From the NCBI RefSeq assembly GCF_037975245.1, contig NC_092569.1, positions 28,925,668 through 28,989,667 on the forward strand: a stretch of DNA of 64,000 bases, written 5' to 3'. The notes beneath the pieces were generated by a model. That model made no database searches, was not told where the DNA came from, and was given only the letters and a program-made list of their open reading frames with translations. Of this stretch, positions 49,262 through 61,219 are shown piece after piece. The stretch is from Apostichopus japonicus (Eukaryota; Echinodermata; Holothuroidea; Aspidochirotida; Stichopodidae). The first letter of the stretch is position 1, and the number at the start of each line of letters is the position of its first letter. The translations under genes and the position numbers were made by a program.

Positions 49262-49770
49262 AAAATATCATTATGTAAGATAGGTAAGTAGTTTATGATA
49301 ACATGGATTAAAAGTGTATGGTTATGTAAGATAGGTAAGTAATTTATGATTACATGGATTAGCAATGTATGATTTTGTAAGATAGGTTAGTAGTTTATGA
49401 TAACATGAATAAGGAAGGTATGATTATGTAAGATAGGTATGTAATTTATGATTACATGGATTAGGAATGTATGATTATGTAAGGTAGGTAAGTAGTTTAT
49501 GATTACATGGATTTTCAATGTGTGATTTTTTAAGATAGGTTATTAGTTTATTATGACATGGATTAGGAATGTATCATTATGTAAGATAGGTTAGTAGTTT
49601 ATGATAACATGGATTGGGAATGTATGATTATATAAGATAGGTAAGTAGTTTATTATGACATGGAGTAGGAATGTATGATTATGTGAGATAGGAAAGTAGT
49701 TTATGATTACATGTATATGATGATGGTGATTATGTAAGATAGGTAACCAGTTCACGATTACCTCAGTTGA
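49262..49770. repeat. 51-bp minisatellite
   Basis: 'gtaagataggtaagtagtt' recurs at 49275, 49326, 49377, 49428 and onwards. Related words at 48120-48240 show that the (ATC)n tract and the LINE fragment lie inside or beside the same array. Confidence 0.85.
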
Positions 49771-50390
49771 TGATTATGTGAAGTTGTTAAAATTATTACA
49801 TCGGTTGGGTTATGTAAAGGATATAAGACTAGTGATAATATATTTGTTTGTTTAGAATGAGAATTTGCCGTATTGTTTCATGTTGGTTTAAAGGTCACAT
49901 TTGCAGCATTGTGTATCTATATTATACAGATTCCATCATACTGCTGTCTCTACACAGCCCGGGCTTTAAAGAAGTTGATTGCACTGTGCAGCATGTTTCA
50001 TTTAAGATATTATAATCATCATTGTGTATTTATGTATTTATCTATGTGTAACTTAGTGCAAGATTTATTGAATACATGTAGCATGATAATTATCAATACT
50101 ACTTCTGTCCATGTTCTTTGGTCACTTGTTCCGTCCATTTTCAGGAAGCCATCATCAAGGCAGACTGACCCATGACCTACACCTTTGGTCAAAAATGGTC
50201 ATCACGCCAGTGTTGTCAAAGCAATGCTCAAGTCACTAAACTTTCAAGTATATAGGAGTAACACAGTGACTTGAGTCAAGTAACTGGTGCCAGGAAAATC
50301 TCTGATAATTGCTTGTCCTTAGAAAAGAGGTTTCTCAATACCACTCTCTAGTATGCCCACTCGCCCAGAATCATAGTCAGAAATAAACAG
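49771..50390. other. Non-coding stretch, nothing recognised
   Basis: No exon or element recognised. The 100-codon frame at 49873 shows no family features. Confidence 0.4.
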
Positions 50391-50394
50391 GTCA

Positions 50395-50868
50395 TGTGCA
50401 ATCCCCCTCCACTCCTTGCCACAGTCCCACCAGTGGTACCGCAAGGCACGATCTAGCCCTGGTACAGCAATAGAAATCCCCACTCCCTGCCACAATCCCA
50501 CCAGTGGTACCGTAGGCCACGATTTAGCCTGATGTAGCAATATAAATTCCCTTTCCCCCCCCACCTGCCACAGTCCCATCAGATGTGCTTCAGGGCGCGA
50601 TCTAGCCCCGGTGCAGCAATACAAATTCCCCCTCCCCCTGCCACATTCCCACCAGTGGTGCCGCAGGGCACGATCTAGCCTGATGCAGCAATAGAATTTT
50701 CCCCTCCCCTTCGCCCATTCCCTGCCACAGGCTCACCAGTGGTGCTGCAAGGCGTGATATAGTTCTGGTGCAGCAATAGAAATCCCCTCCCCTTCCCCAC
50801 TCCCTGCCACAGTCCCACATGGTGCTGCAGGCTGCGATCTAGCCCTGGTGCAGCAATAGAAATGTTCC
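50395..50868. repeat. ~80-bp CT-rich minisatellite
   Basis: Units contain 'gcaatagaaatccc', 'ccctgccacagtcccacc' and 'ggtgc.gcaggg.cgatctagcc'. Markers fall near 50452, 50525, 50605, 50676, 50759 and 50842. Several overlapping minus-strand frames arise from it and are not genes. Confidence 0.85.
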
Positions 50869-52160
50869 CCCAGAAGAGAGTCTTCATTCAACTAAGCCCA
50901 ATCATGGTTTGGATTTGGCTGAGAATTTGTGTACATTATTTTCGGCAATGTAGACGCCTAGATATAGCATACTGAGCCTTTCTCTGTGGAGAACATGGTT
51001 TTGTATGAATTCTCAGTTCGATGGAGTATCATGAGAGAACTTTAAGAACTGAACATTTTGTTAAGAAAACTAATAAATATTCTTATTGTAAGCACTTATC
51101 TTCAGGCGGTTATCGGTCATACTCACCATATGGCCCTGGCAAAATGAGTCCACACCAGCTGCACTGACCTAGTTACGGCACTGCCCCCGCCCCCCCCCCC
51201 CCTCCTCGCATCCTCTCCCAGGACAAAGTCTAGATAAATCCCAAGTTCTGAATACAAATTTTTCGTAAATCATATAAGGCCCATTCATTATAAATTCCCA
51301 ACTATCAGTTTTACAGTCAGTTACGGGATCATTATGATGACGAGACATAATATTCAAAGAACGTGAACATCAGAAAAGAACTTTAAGGATGAATGTAGAC
51401 ACAACATAATTAATTGTGGCGTTTAGACCACTAAACAACTCTGTTATCACCCCAGGTTGTGTTTCTTTATCACAGACTTTTAATATTTGAGAAAACCAGT
51501 AACCTTTCATACATCCGAGGCCTATCAATTAAAGCGGCTGGGATACTTAGTATAATACCCTGTTCAGTTCGTCCGTCAGATAGAAAACAAAAACTTAATA
51601 GGAAAACAAGACTTACCGCCTGAAATATATTTCTTCAATACTCTAAAAGTTTAACAATGATAAATAATGTTGAATGTTGACCAATGGTGCTCTGCTGTTT
51701 GTATATGAAGATATAAAGAACAAAATTTTAGTTGAGTTAATACAATTGATAAAACATTAAGATTTAGGCCTATATGCACCGACGAGCTGACGTCATCAGT
51801 CATTTAGCCTTAAATGACAAATATAGAGCTTAAGCATATTTTAAAACTAAATATCTCGTGAATCACAATACATACAGAAACATTACAAGCCCTAAAATTA
51901 TTCCTATTTCTTGGATAGTATATTTGAAATAACAAGACAAGTCATCCGTTAATGTAAATGAAACTAATTAGTTTACTCTCTTATCGATAACAACACTCGT
52001 AGGTAGAAAAATGGCACAACTATTGTATTACTATTGCTGAATATCGGTTTTGATTTGGCGGCTAATGGCCTCCCCCATTACTCTAGAACCATCCCTGAAT
52101 AACCGAACGGTTAGTCACCCCATTCCACTCCCCCTCTCTGGTCATCTGGTCCATAATTTG
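50869..52160. other. Non-coding stretch, nothing recognised
   Basis: A C-run at 51185-51201. Otherwise no exon, RNA gene or bounded element recognised. Confidence 0.4.
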
Positions 52161-52169
52161 ATTACTTAG

Positions 52170-52345
52170 ACTATTAAATTAATTAATTTAATTAATTAAT
52201 TTGATTAAACATATTTTTAATTTGATTAATCAACTTGTTTAAGTTGATTAAACAGATTATTAATTTGATTAAACAGATTATTAATTTGATTAAACAGATT
52301 ATTAATTTGATTAAACAGATTATTAACTTGATGTAACAAATTATG
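52170..52345. repeat. AT-rich 21-bp tandem repeat
   Basis: 'attaatttgattaaacagatt' is repeated with period 21 (markers at 52251, 52272, 52293, 52314), preceded by a looser 'aattaatt' run. Confidence 0.85.
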
Positions 52346-52672
52346 AATTTGATATAAAGAGGGAGACAGTCTGTTTGCCAACAACTACTGTGTGCATGCT
52401 ACAAACATTGGTTTTGCGAGCAGTTCCAATACCAATAAGGTTAAGCAATTTGATAAACATCGGACAAATCTTGGAGTGAAAACAGAAATTTTTGTCCAAT
52501 GACAAGGTCAAGATTTCTTTCCCCGATCTATATTTTAACTGCTAGCCTATTCTAGTTATATCGTCAATGAAAGAGTGATCGTTATTCGTATTTTTTTATT
52601 AATTTTTAGCAATAAAACGGCTGTTAGCAATTAAGGATTGGATGATTTTGAATCTCTCGTTTATTGATTGGC

Positions 52673-54362
52673 GCGCAGCGTACTAGAAAATTTCTGGTTT
52701 TAAACACCCCCCCCCCCCCAGATCACCGGAAATGGCACATCTCGGGCTTGGAAATGACCAACTAGATGTACACTTTTGCCTGAGAACCAAGTATTTCCCA
52801 ATTTGTTTTCCCATCCATAACCCTTTTGACGATTGTCACCAGTCACACATCATGTTCGACCTCATCGCATCTCCATTGCTTTTGTAGGTGATTCTACGTC
52901 GCGTTCCACAATATCCGTCAGCCCCACTTTTCAAGGTTTTAAGCCCATTATTAGTTCAGAATTGAAAATTCACATTTCTCGTGAAATAAATTCACTTCAA
53001 AACATACCCATAATGTTGCACAAAATTTCATATATGGACAACCCAATACAGAAAAACCTCCTTCAACCCCTGACAGACCGGTCAAGATTGCACGAGTAGA
53101 GGGAAGTATTTTAGGAATGTTGGTCAGGGAAATGTCGAAGATTCAGACACAGTTAATTTATTGGTGCATGGGCACAGATCAGTCTTGGATAATGGTGGGG
53201 ACGCGCGTCTGTTCTCGGATACTATCTAAGCGGAGCGCGACCAAACAATATCAGGGGACAAATAACCCAAGTAGACTTTTGTATACGATGGGTCTTGGGT
53301 CCTCTCCCAGAAAAAAAAAAATAGACTGCCGCAAATGCGATTTCCGTCCTCTATTTAACAACTGTGGATAAATATTATAAAATGAGAACGTGAAGCTAGC
53401 TCAAATTGGCAACACACATTGTGAGTTGTTAACGATTGTTTTGTTCAAACTCAGTCCGTTTTGCTGACCACTAGTTACCAGTCTCGTATATAGATTATAT
53501 TTCACATGATTGAATGTGTTAATACTTCAGCAGAGAAGACACGCCTAACAGTGCCAATAGTAATAATTCTCGTCTTTTATGGCATGTCATTTGCACAACG
53601 CTGGATCAAACTAAGCCAAAGTTCAATACAGGTGAATTTGAAGTGCAACGTTTGGTCAAGACAAATTTGTGGGGACACGGTATATCATGTCCCCCCAACC
53701 CCCCCCCCCCCGGACTGAAAAAAAGTTGGTGGGGGCGCCTACCGCTGTCCCCGTCAGGATCTGTTTCCTTGTATTGGTGTACAAATATTAAAACCTCTTA
53801 TAACGGCTACTTTAAAACTTCGTTGAAATGAAAAAAATACCAGATATTTCCGAAACCGAACACTAAAAACTACACACAAGGGCGTAGGAACCGGGGGGGT
53901 TGGGGGGCGCCAGCCCCCAGTGAAAAATGTGGAGGGGCGGAAGTATCATTCCGCCCCCCGCTTCGCAAGTCAGAAAACCCCTTTTTCATTTCCAAATGAG
54001 AAAAAAATCTCCTTTGGAGCACCAAATTGCATATAAGGCCTGGTGAAAATACAAAATTAAGTTTACAAAATGGAGTGGATGTTGAAGTGTGCTATATTGT
54101 ACCAAATTGCATCTGAGGCTACCTGGAAATGCAAAAAAATCCAAAGGGGAGGGGGACACCCCCTCCCCTTAGACCCCTCCCCCAGGCCGGCCATCAGTCT
54201 TCAGCCCCCACTCAAAAGTACCTTCCTACGCCACTGACTACACACATAGACAGTTTGAAGTTTGTTCATCCTGGAACGCCATTTTCATGCTCACTGATGT
54301 GATATCTGCTGTTAATATATATGATATCTGCTGTTTGCTTTACAAATTCGAATAATTGAAAT
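52673..54362. mobile_element. Truncated relative of the 1.83-kb hAT element, with nested MITE
   Basis: From 'gcgcagcgtac' to 'ttacaaattcgaataatt' this follows 27471-28645 in the same order and orientation. It lacks both hAT ends. The MITE at 53877-54236 is inserted in it, and the other copy shows the corresponding empty site (near 27990). Confidence 0.75.
53877..54236. mobile_element. hAT-type MITE (family M1, copy 2), perfect 8-bp target duplication
   Basis: Ends CAAGGGCGTAGGAACC and, inverted, CAGTGGCGTAGGAAGG. actacaca is duplicated at 53869-53876 and 54237-54244. 360 bp, matching 24271-24632 throughout. Confidence 0.9.
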
Positions 54363-54420
54363 GAGACTGAAATAAATAACAGGGGAGAACATTTATTACT
54401 CTTATACCGAACCCTACACC

Positions 54421-54762
54421 CATCGAAATGTGTGGGGTACGTGTCCCCCCGCCCCCCTGGATTGACGCCCATGCCCTCAGTGTGCTACATGCAGGTGTGA
54501 TTTGTCTTTACCCTGATCTATATCTTTAATGATAAAACGGTTATATTGTCAACGGATGAGTGATCGGATATCATATTTTAAATAAGTTTTAGAAATCCCT
54601 CATGTATCATTTTGATTCTCCATAAACCATCGTTTTATTGATTGCTGGAAAGATTCATGAGTAAACACACTGCCTCTTTTCAACCTTCTCTTATCATCCT
54701 ATTCTTTCATTAATCTTTGCTTTGTTGCATGCATGTATACGATTGACATATCTCTTTTATTG
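54421..54762. repeat. Dispersed repeat, copy B
   Basis: Partner of 15215-15566, same orientation, few substitutions. Confidence 0.75.
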
Positions 54763-54879
54763 TATCACACAAGTGATCTCTGCGATAAAATGGATTCATG
54801 GTTATATATATATTAATATAAAAACGGTTGGGCAAACAATACATAATTTAGATGCAATCAACCGTGTTGGCCATAGTAA

Positions 54880-54938
<59 letters not shown>

Positions 54939-55050
54939 TGTCTGATGGCGTGTGTTGGAAAGTTACGAATATACACAAGAAAAAAAATGGGAAAAAATTA
55001 TACTTTCATTTCCAACTTTATTACTTAGAACGTTAAATAGGTGACAAAAT

Positions 55051-55080
55051 ATTTCGAGCGTTTACACGGCTCTTCTTCAG
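55051..55080 (-). other. Hammerhead-like motif in the Penelope 3' end
   Basis: On the element strand CTGAAGA is followed by an AGAGC/GCTC stem with a loop and then GAAAT. This recalls the CUGANGA..GAAA core of hammerhead ribozymes known from Penelope-like elements. One extra A at the base of the stem departs from consensus. An inverted copy lies at 56191-56220. Confidence 0.35.
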
Positions 55081-55103
55081 TTGTACTAATGAAATGGAAG
55101 AAA

Positions 55104-56130
55104 CTAGACCTTTTTGGTATTTAGCTTAGCATGTATGCTCATAAAAGAGAGATCCCTGTTGAGCCCATTGTTGTGTGTGTTGAGGCGTAAGATGGTTTTT
55201 AGTTCCCGGTTGTTTCTTTCATGGGCGGTTTTGAAGAAGCCGTAGAGAATTACAAATTTGAGGTCAGATAAGTTGTGATTGGAGAGATTAAAATGTTCGG
55301 CAACAGGGAAACCTGGGTTATTATTGCGGATACTTAGTTTGTGGTTATTGAAGCGGAGTCTGAACTTTGTGCTGGTTTCGCCAATATAGGTGACCTGGGG
55401 GCACTTGCAACAATACAGCAGGTAGATGACATTGGCTGAGTCGCAACCAAATCTACCAGGTCTCAGAGTAGTGCCTGAGGCCCGGTGGAGGAAAGTGGGG
55501 GAGGGGTCGAGGTGTGTGCACACCAAGCATCTAGGTTTGTTACAGGGGATGTTACCACTGTCAGGTTCATTACTGAGTGGGGTGAGATTAGTGCGAACCA
55601 GCACTGAGCGGATGTTACGGGGTTGTCTCTATGCTATGACTGGGGGGGGGGGGGCTTTGAAGAGTTCAGCTATTGTGGGGTCCGAACCTAGAGTGCCCCA
55701 AGATTGTTTGATTTCATTGAAAAGGGGGCGAAGGGAGGGATGGTAGGTGACAACGAGGGATAGTCTATCAGAAACAGATATTTTACGATAGGTAAGGAGA
55801 CTAGATCGTTGTAGAGACAGAACCCGTTTGAGGTGGAAGTTAAGTATTCGGTACGGGTATCCCCTTTGAAGGAAAAAATCAAACAGTTCAATGGCCTTAT
55901 TAAGAAAAGTTTGGTCATGTGAGCAGATACGCCGGTATCGGAGTAACTGGCTGTAGACAATGGAATTTTTGGTGTGGCGGGGATGAAAACTATTAAAGTG
56001 GAGATAAGAGTGCCTATCAGTGGGTTTGGCATACACCGATGTCTCTATTTTGTGATCATCGATCATGACGAGTACATCGAGGAAGGGAATTTGCTTAGTG
56101 GACCGTTCGGTGGTAAACTTTATGGAATGG
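55104..56130 (-). pseudogene. Penelope-like RT C-terminus and GIY-YIG endonuclease (frameshifted)
   Basis: The upper frame (about 56130-55629) reads IPFLDVLVMI and SVYAKPTDRHSYLHFNSFHP, the end of the RT palm and thumb. The lower frame (55604-55104) reads VRTNLTPLSNEP, a Cys-rich CNKPRCLVCTH, and the GIY-YIG core with VIYLLYC, TYIGET and RFNNH, ending LNTKKV then TAG. The two are out of frame across a 12-bp G run at 55643-55654. The homopolymer, or an error in it, explains the break. The RT catalytic motifs are missing. Confidence 0.88.
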
Positions 56131-56291
56131 TGAAAATCATGCTAAGCTAAATACCAATAAGGTCTAGTTTCTTCCATTTCATTAGTACAACTGAAGAAGA
56201 GCCGTGTAAACGCTCGAAATATTTTGTCACCTATTTAACGTTCTAAGTAATAAAGTTGGAAATGAAAGTATCATTTTTTCCATTTTTTTCT

Positions 56292-56394
<103 letters not shown>

Positions 56395-56480
56395 TTATAT
56401 ATATATATATAGTTTAAATATGGCCAACACGGTTGATTGCATCTAAATTATGTATTGTTTGCCCAACCGTTTTTATTACT

Positions 56481-57680
56481 CCATTGTCTCATATCGTGGA
56501 GGCAGTCTTCTATTGTGTTTTAGTACCATGGTAGGCCTATTATATGCTTAGAAGTATAACAACTTACCTTATATGGCATAATAAATTCAGTGGTTTCACA
56601 CTACACCCAGGGAGTTTAAATGGCAACTCCATGTTCCACCGATTTTGTTAAGATAAACGACGTCAAAACTTGGATCCCCAAGTATACATTGGAATACACT
56701 TCAGAGACCTATAATTCCTCTTATTGTCGCTATTATTGTGTGTTTGAGTTTAATGTCGATACGAAAGTACATGAAGTATCACTTTTAAATTACAGAAAGG
56801 GGCAAAAGGCATGTTTACCCCCCCCCCCCCCTCCCCGCCACAAATGGGCACTTATAATTCATTGAAGAGGGCATGTTTTGAGGTACTTTTTAAGGAAAAG
56901 TCACCAAGGAAAAAACCTGGGCAAGAAAAACCCAAAACCGAACCGACTATAATTCGCTCTTAACCCCAGCCCCTTGTCTAGAGACTGCGGATGTGTGCCC
57001 ATCGTCAGGTGTGTATCACGATTCCCCCTAGAAGGGTAAAATAAATGCTACGCATGTGATCAGCCAAGGGGTTGAGGTTATTCACCAAAGAAAGGGGCAC
57101 GTGCCTTTTGTGCCCCTGATTATTTCAAAGTAAATAATTATTAAGAATTCATCTATGAAAGAATATCTGAAAATGTTGAATCAAAAGAAGAAAACTAGAA
57201 TGGCGATCGGTGATTATATAGAGGTATATTATATTTATATATTGTAATTATATATATTATATTTATATATTATAATTATAATATCACTACACTGTAATTA
57301 TGTTTTTCAAGTTCTCAAACCTGATAAACAAATGAACTAACGCCATGCAGTCTGTAAGACTTGGTAAGAATACCATTTGTCTGAAATAACGTAATGATCT
57401 TCGACCCAATGAATTAAGCTACAGTTGACGGAGAAACTGGAAGTTTTAAAACTAAGAAAAGGCTCCACCACCTTGATGAATAATGATAAAGTAAGAGATG
57501 ACGTCGTTGAGCCAGACTTTTTCATCCTTTCTACTTTGTATGTTTTGACATTTGCCCTCTCAAGTAAGAAACAACATGTTATAGTTTAATGTGCATGTAT
57601 GCATTGCATATTTATAGAAACAACAAGTTATAGTTTAATTTGCTTGTATGCATTGCACATTTATTAGATAAATTGTATGA
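56481..57680. other. Non-coding stretch between Penelope element and MITE
   Basis: A short piece at 56785-56808 ('aattacagaaaggggcaaaaggc') also occurs at 15838-15862. C-run at 56818-56832, TA-rich part at 57215-57300. The 81-codon frame at 56620 is not recognised. Confidence 0.4.
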
Positions 57681-57688
57681 CATATATG

Positions 57689-57985
57689 CAGGCGCGTAGC
57701 CAAGGGGGGGGGGGGCGAAGGGGGAAGCCGCCCCCCCCCGAGCATATTTTTTAAAAAAAATTTTAAAATGTTTTTATGATATCGCTACTATTTTCAAAAG
57801 AGAAAATGCTAAGATGCAACTTACAAGGCCTGGGAAGTGCCATTTCCAGCGATCTGGGAGGCATTTTCAGCCAAAATTTTCTTTAACGCTTCGCGCCAAC
57901 ACATGGTGGCGCTACGCTTAGATAGTTAGCAATGCCGAATCTACAGTTTCGCCCCTCCCTTGGCAAATTCCTGGCTACGCGCCTG
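57689..57985. mobile_element. hAT-type MITE, 297 bp, perfect 8-bp target duplication
   Basis: Ends CAGGCGCGTAGCCAAGG and, inverted, CAGGCGCGTAGCCAGG. catatatg is duplicated at 57681-57688 and 57986-57993. Internal sequence 'cttcgcgccaacacatggtg' is related to blocks in the elements at 27296 and 63443. Confidence 0.92.
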
Positions 57986-58263
57986 CATATATGCATATAA
58001 ATTGGATGACATGTAACCTGGCAGTTTTACAGCCTACGCCCAAAAAAAAATCCAACTAAAAAAATTCTTTACTCTCTTGATAAAAGGTATATTGCTGACA
58101 ATCATATTCTTTATATGTTCATTAAATTAATGTCGCTATATTATTCATCTGAAAGAACCACTTGAAGTTTCATACAGATTGTTATTTAAAAACACACACA
58201 CCGCTGATATTAATGATACGGCAAAACAATCATGCATTACATTCAAAAGTTTTCCTTAACTTT

Positions 58264-58723
58264 TTAATCGTATCCAATTTTAGTTTTGAGAACTTTTTCG
58301 TTTTCATATGCTATTGCGCCTTCATTATTAACTAGAACTTTATTAACTTTCGTTAGCTTTCCCCGATTTGTTGTTCTAGTATTATCGCTATTTATCACCT
58401 CTTTAGGATTAGAACCTGTTTCAGTTCTGGACATATTTGCCAAATTGTTAGCAGTATATGTCGTCTCACCATAAAATGAAGCAATTTCGTTTCGGGATAG
58501 CTCGGCCAAATCATCTGTAGTCTTTAGTTTGCCCGTTGGGTTCGTGGGTTCGCTGTAAATTCTGTCGCGGAATTCGTCTAGTTCGTTTATTGCACCGTCA
58601 GGTGGAAGTCGTGGTTGGAAATGCGCATGCCCAGATGAGGCTTCATCGTATTCCGGATCGTTATGAACCTTATTATCAGACCCTTGTACCACGTGGTCTC
58701 TTTGTTGACGTTTCCTTTCCATC
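58264..58723 (-). CDS. Lectin receptor exon, cytoplasmic tail
   Basis: 460 nt from acceptor TTTGTAG to TAA. Begins MERKRQQRD (stop-transfer charges) and holds several tyrosines in acidic or YxN contexts. No ITAM or ITIM of the YxxL/I type. Confidence 0.85.
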
Positions 58724-59766
58724 CTACAAACAAACCATAATTTGCCAGGTAATTCATAAAAATAAAATAATAGTCCAGTTGAATGTTATTTTGTTCTTAT
58801 ACTGTAAATGAACTTTTGAATGTTCTTTCGACTATCATTTAACATATTTGCCCTTTCATGCCGTCATGACGACCCTACCATATAAATAATGTGTACTTTT
58901 TTAATGTTTAGATGTTGTGACGTAAGTAGCTTTAGATACCATGACAACAACGTGTATAAAGACTGCGTATACTCGCAGACGACCCAATTGCCTCGGCCAC
59001 ATTAATGTTTGTTTAAGGTAATCTACAGAATAGATATGGTGCTACCTAAATCAATGTATCCTACTATTGTCCTTTTTTTCCAAACGTGATAGAGACGTCC
59101 CCTTATAACTCATACGAACATGCTCACCAGGTCCAAAGCCAGGGTCTGTTTTATTCTTCTTGGTAGGTGATGTTAGAATTGTTGGCTGACGTCTTACCTG
59201 CCTATATAGGGAGGGGTCTCAGTAATTCGTGTTTGTGCAAGACGGCTTAGTTAACGGTGCTATCATTTTCATCATTTTATCTACAATTGCTTCCCTGCTT
59301 TACCCTATGTCATTAAATGTAAACCATACAGGGGCGTGAGGGGGGGGTGCCAGAAGTAGTGTGTAACCATGGGGCTAGAAAGGAATATGCAATTAAAAGA
59401 ATGGATATTACGATACATCTATTCTTAAAGGATACTTAGATTTGTTTAAATTTTCCGTTGTACTTCTGAACTATCTAGTATTGGCCTATTACATACCTTA
59501 GGTAAACCGCGCATGATCCAGCAATCAGGAGACAGACTGCTAGCATTCCAATAATGCCTATCAATGTCCAAATAGTGGCGTTATTTGGTGGATCTAAAAT
59601 TCAAAGGGATGCATTTCTAGATTTTATGAAAGACTTGCAAGAAGTTAGAAGAAAATTTTGATTCAACATATTAGGTGGACGTCAAAGTCCAACATTGTGT
59701 TAAGAGATATAGATATGTAATGTTAAGAGATATAGACATGTTAAGAGATATAGATATATAATGTTA

Positions 59767-59800
<34 letters not shown>

Positions 59801-59826
59801 GTATATATATATATCTCTCTTAACAT

Positions 59827-59884
<58 letters not shown>

Positions 59885-60480
59885 ATGTTAAGAGATATAG
59901 ATATGTAATGTTAAGAGATATAGATATGTTAAAAGATATAGAAATAAAATGTTAAGAGATATATATATATATAATGTTCATCATGGAAGCTAATTTTTGC
60001 GTCATGGCGACAAATGTGCACTGTACTGTCATATTACGTTTTGGATGTAAGTATAGACCTATACTTTTTAGCTTATAAAAAATTGCAATATTACGCTATC
60101 TGGCCGATAATTTCACATTATTTTTACATTACAATCGATAAAATCAATAAATCAATAAAGAAAAATGAATCTTAAAATAAACAAGTTTTAATCACTTAGT
60201 ATACTTTAATCACTTTAATGACTTTACTGCATGGGAGTCAATATGATATACAATATATCAAAACGTCAAGTTTTCCCTCAAATAAAACGTTACCGGTGAT
60301 ATGCATACATATCACTACGTTCCACTTTCTATTAAGCTCACAGTGTACCCCATTATGTGACTGAAGCGCAATTCATGTTTAATCTGCGATATTTTAACCA
60401 ATTCTTTGTTCATTTGAATCGGATTTTTAATAAAGTGTGCGTTAGACCATTATTGCCGCGTGTATTGTTCAACACTGTAG

Positions 60481-60523
<43 letters not shown>

Positions 60524-61154
60524 TACCATAAATAGCTGGGCTATAGTATAGGTTTGCACCGTAAGTGTAGCATAGGTTATATAGGCTAGCGGTCAATTAT
60601 TGTTGTTGCATACTGATTTAGTCTCCTGCAGACACGATTATGACTTCTTTTATTCTTACCATCACATCTTGGTTTTACGTCGCAGATAAATGGAAGAGCT
60701 GTCAATGGATGGTTAAACTCCCACATTTCGGTGTGTCGGTTAACCGAAACACAGTCACGCATTTCGGTGTTAGCAGCGTTAAAGTCGAAGTAACTGTGAG
60801 AAAGAAGAAAGACTTTCATACAATTTAAACCCGACATACACATGCAAGAGTTGGCCGATATTGATATCTACTAAATAAGGATGAATCCACGTTGAATCAA
60901 GTATAGGCTATAGCCTAAAAGCGAGACTTGGGATTATGTAGTAATGTATCTAAGCCTATATACCTCAGGCTAATCATGTAAGAAGAATGACGTAGCACTA
61001 GTGACCGATTTATTACCTGTTAAAGTATGGCCAACACCCCCCCCCCCGAAACTAACCTTTTGGGGCGTAATAGGGGTTATCTATACAAAGGGCATCGTAC
61101 CATGATCATACATAGCGTTGAAATTAGGATTATACCATTCTTAAGATTCTTAAG

Positions 61155-61219
<65 letters not shown>

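Noticed and set aside
50319-50887. Overlapping minus frames with 'SIAVPGLDR' repeats
   Set aside because: Produced by the ~80-bp CT-rich minisatellite.
56620-56865. 81-codon plus frame with 'VKINDVKTWIPK'
   Set aside because: Vaguely like the end of a retroelement integrase, but too short and without any partner domain to call.
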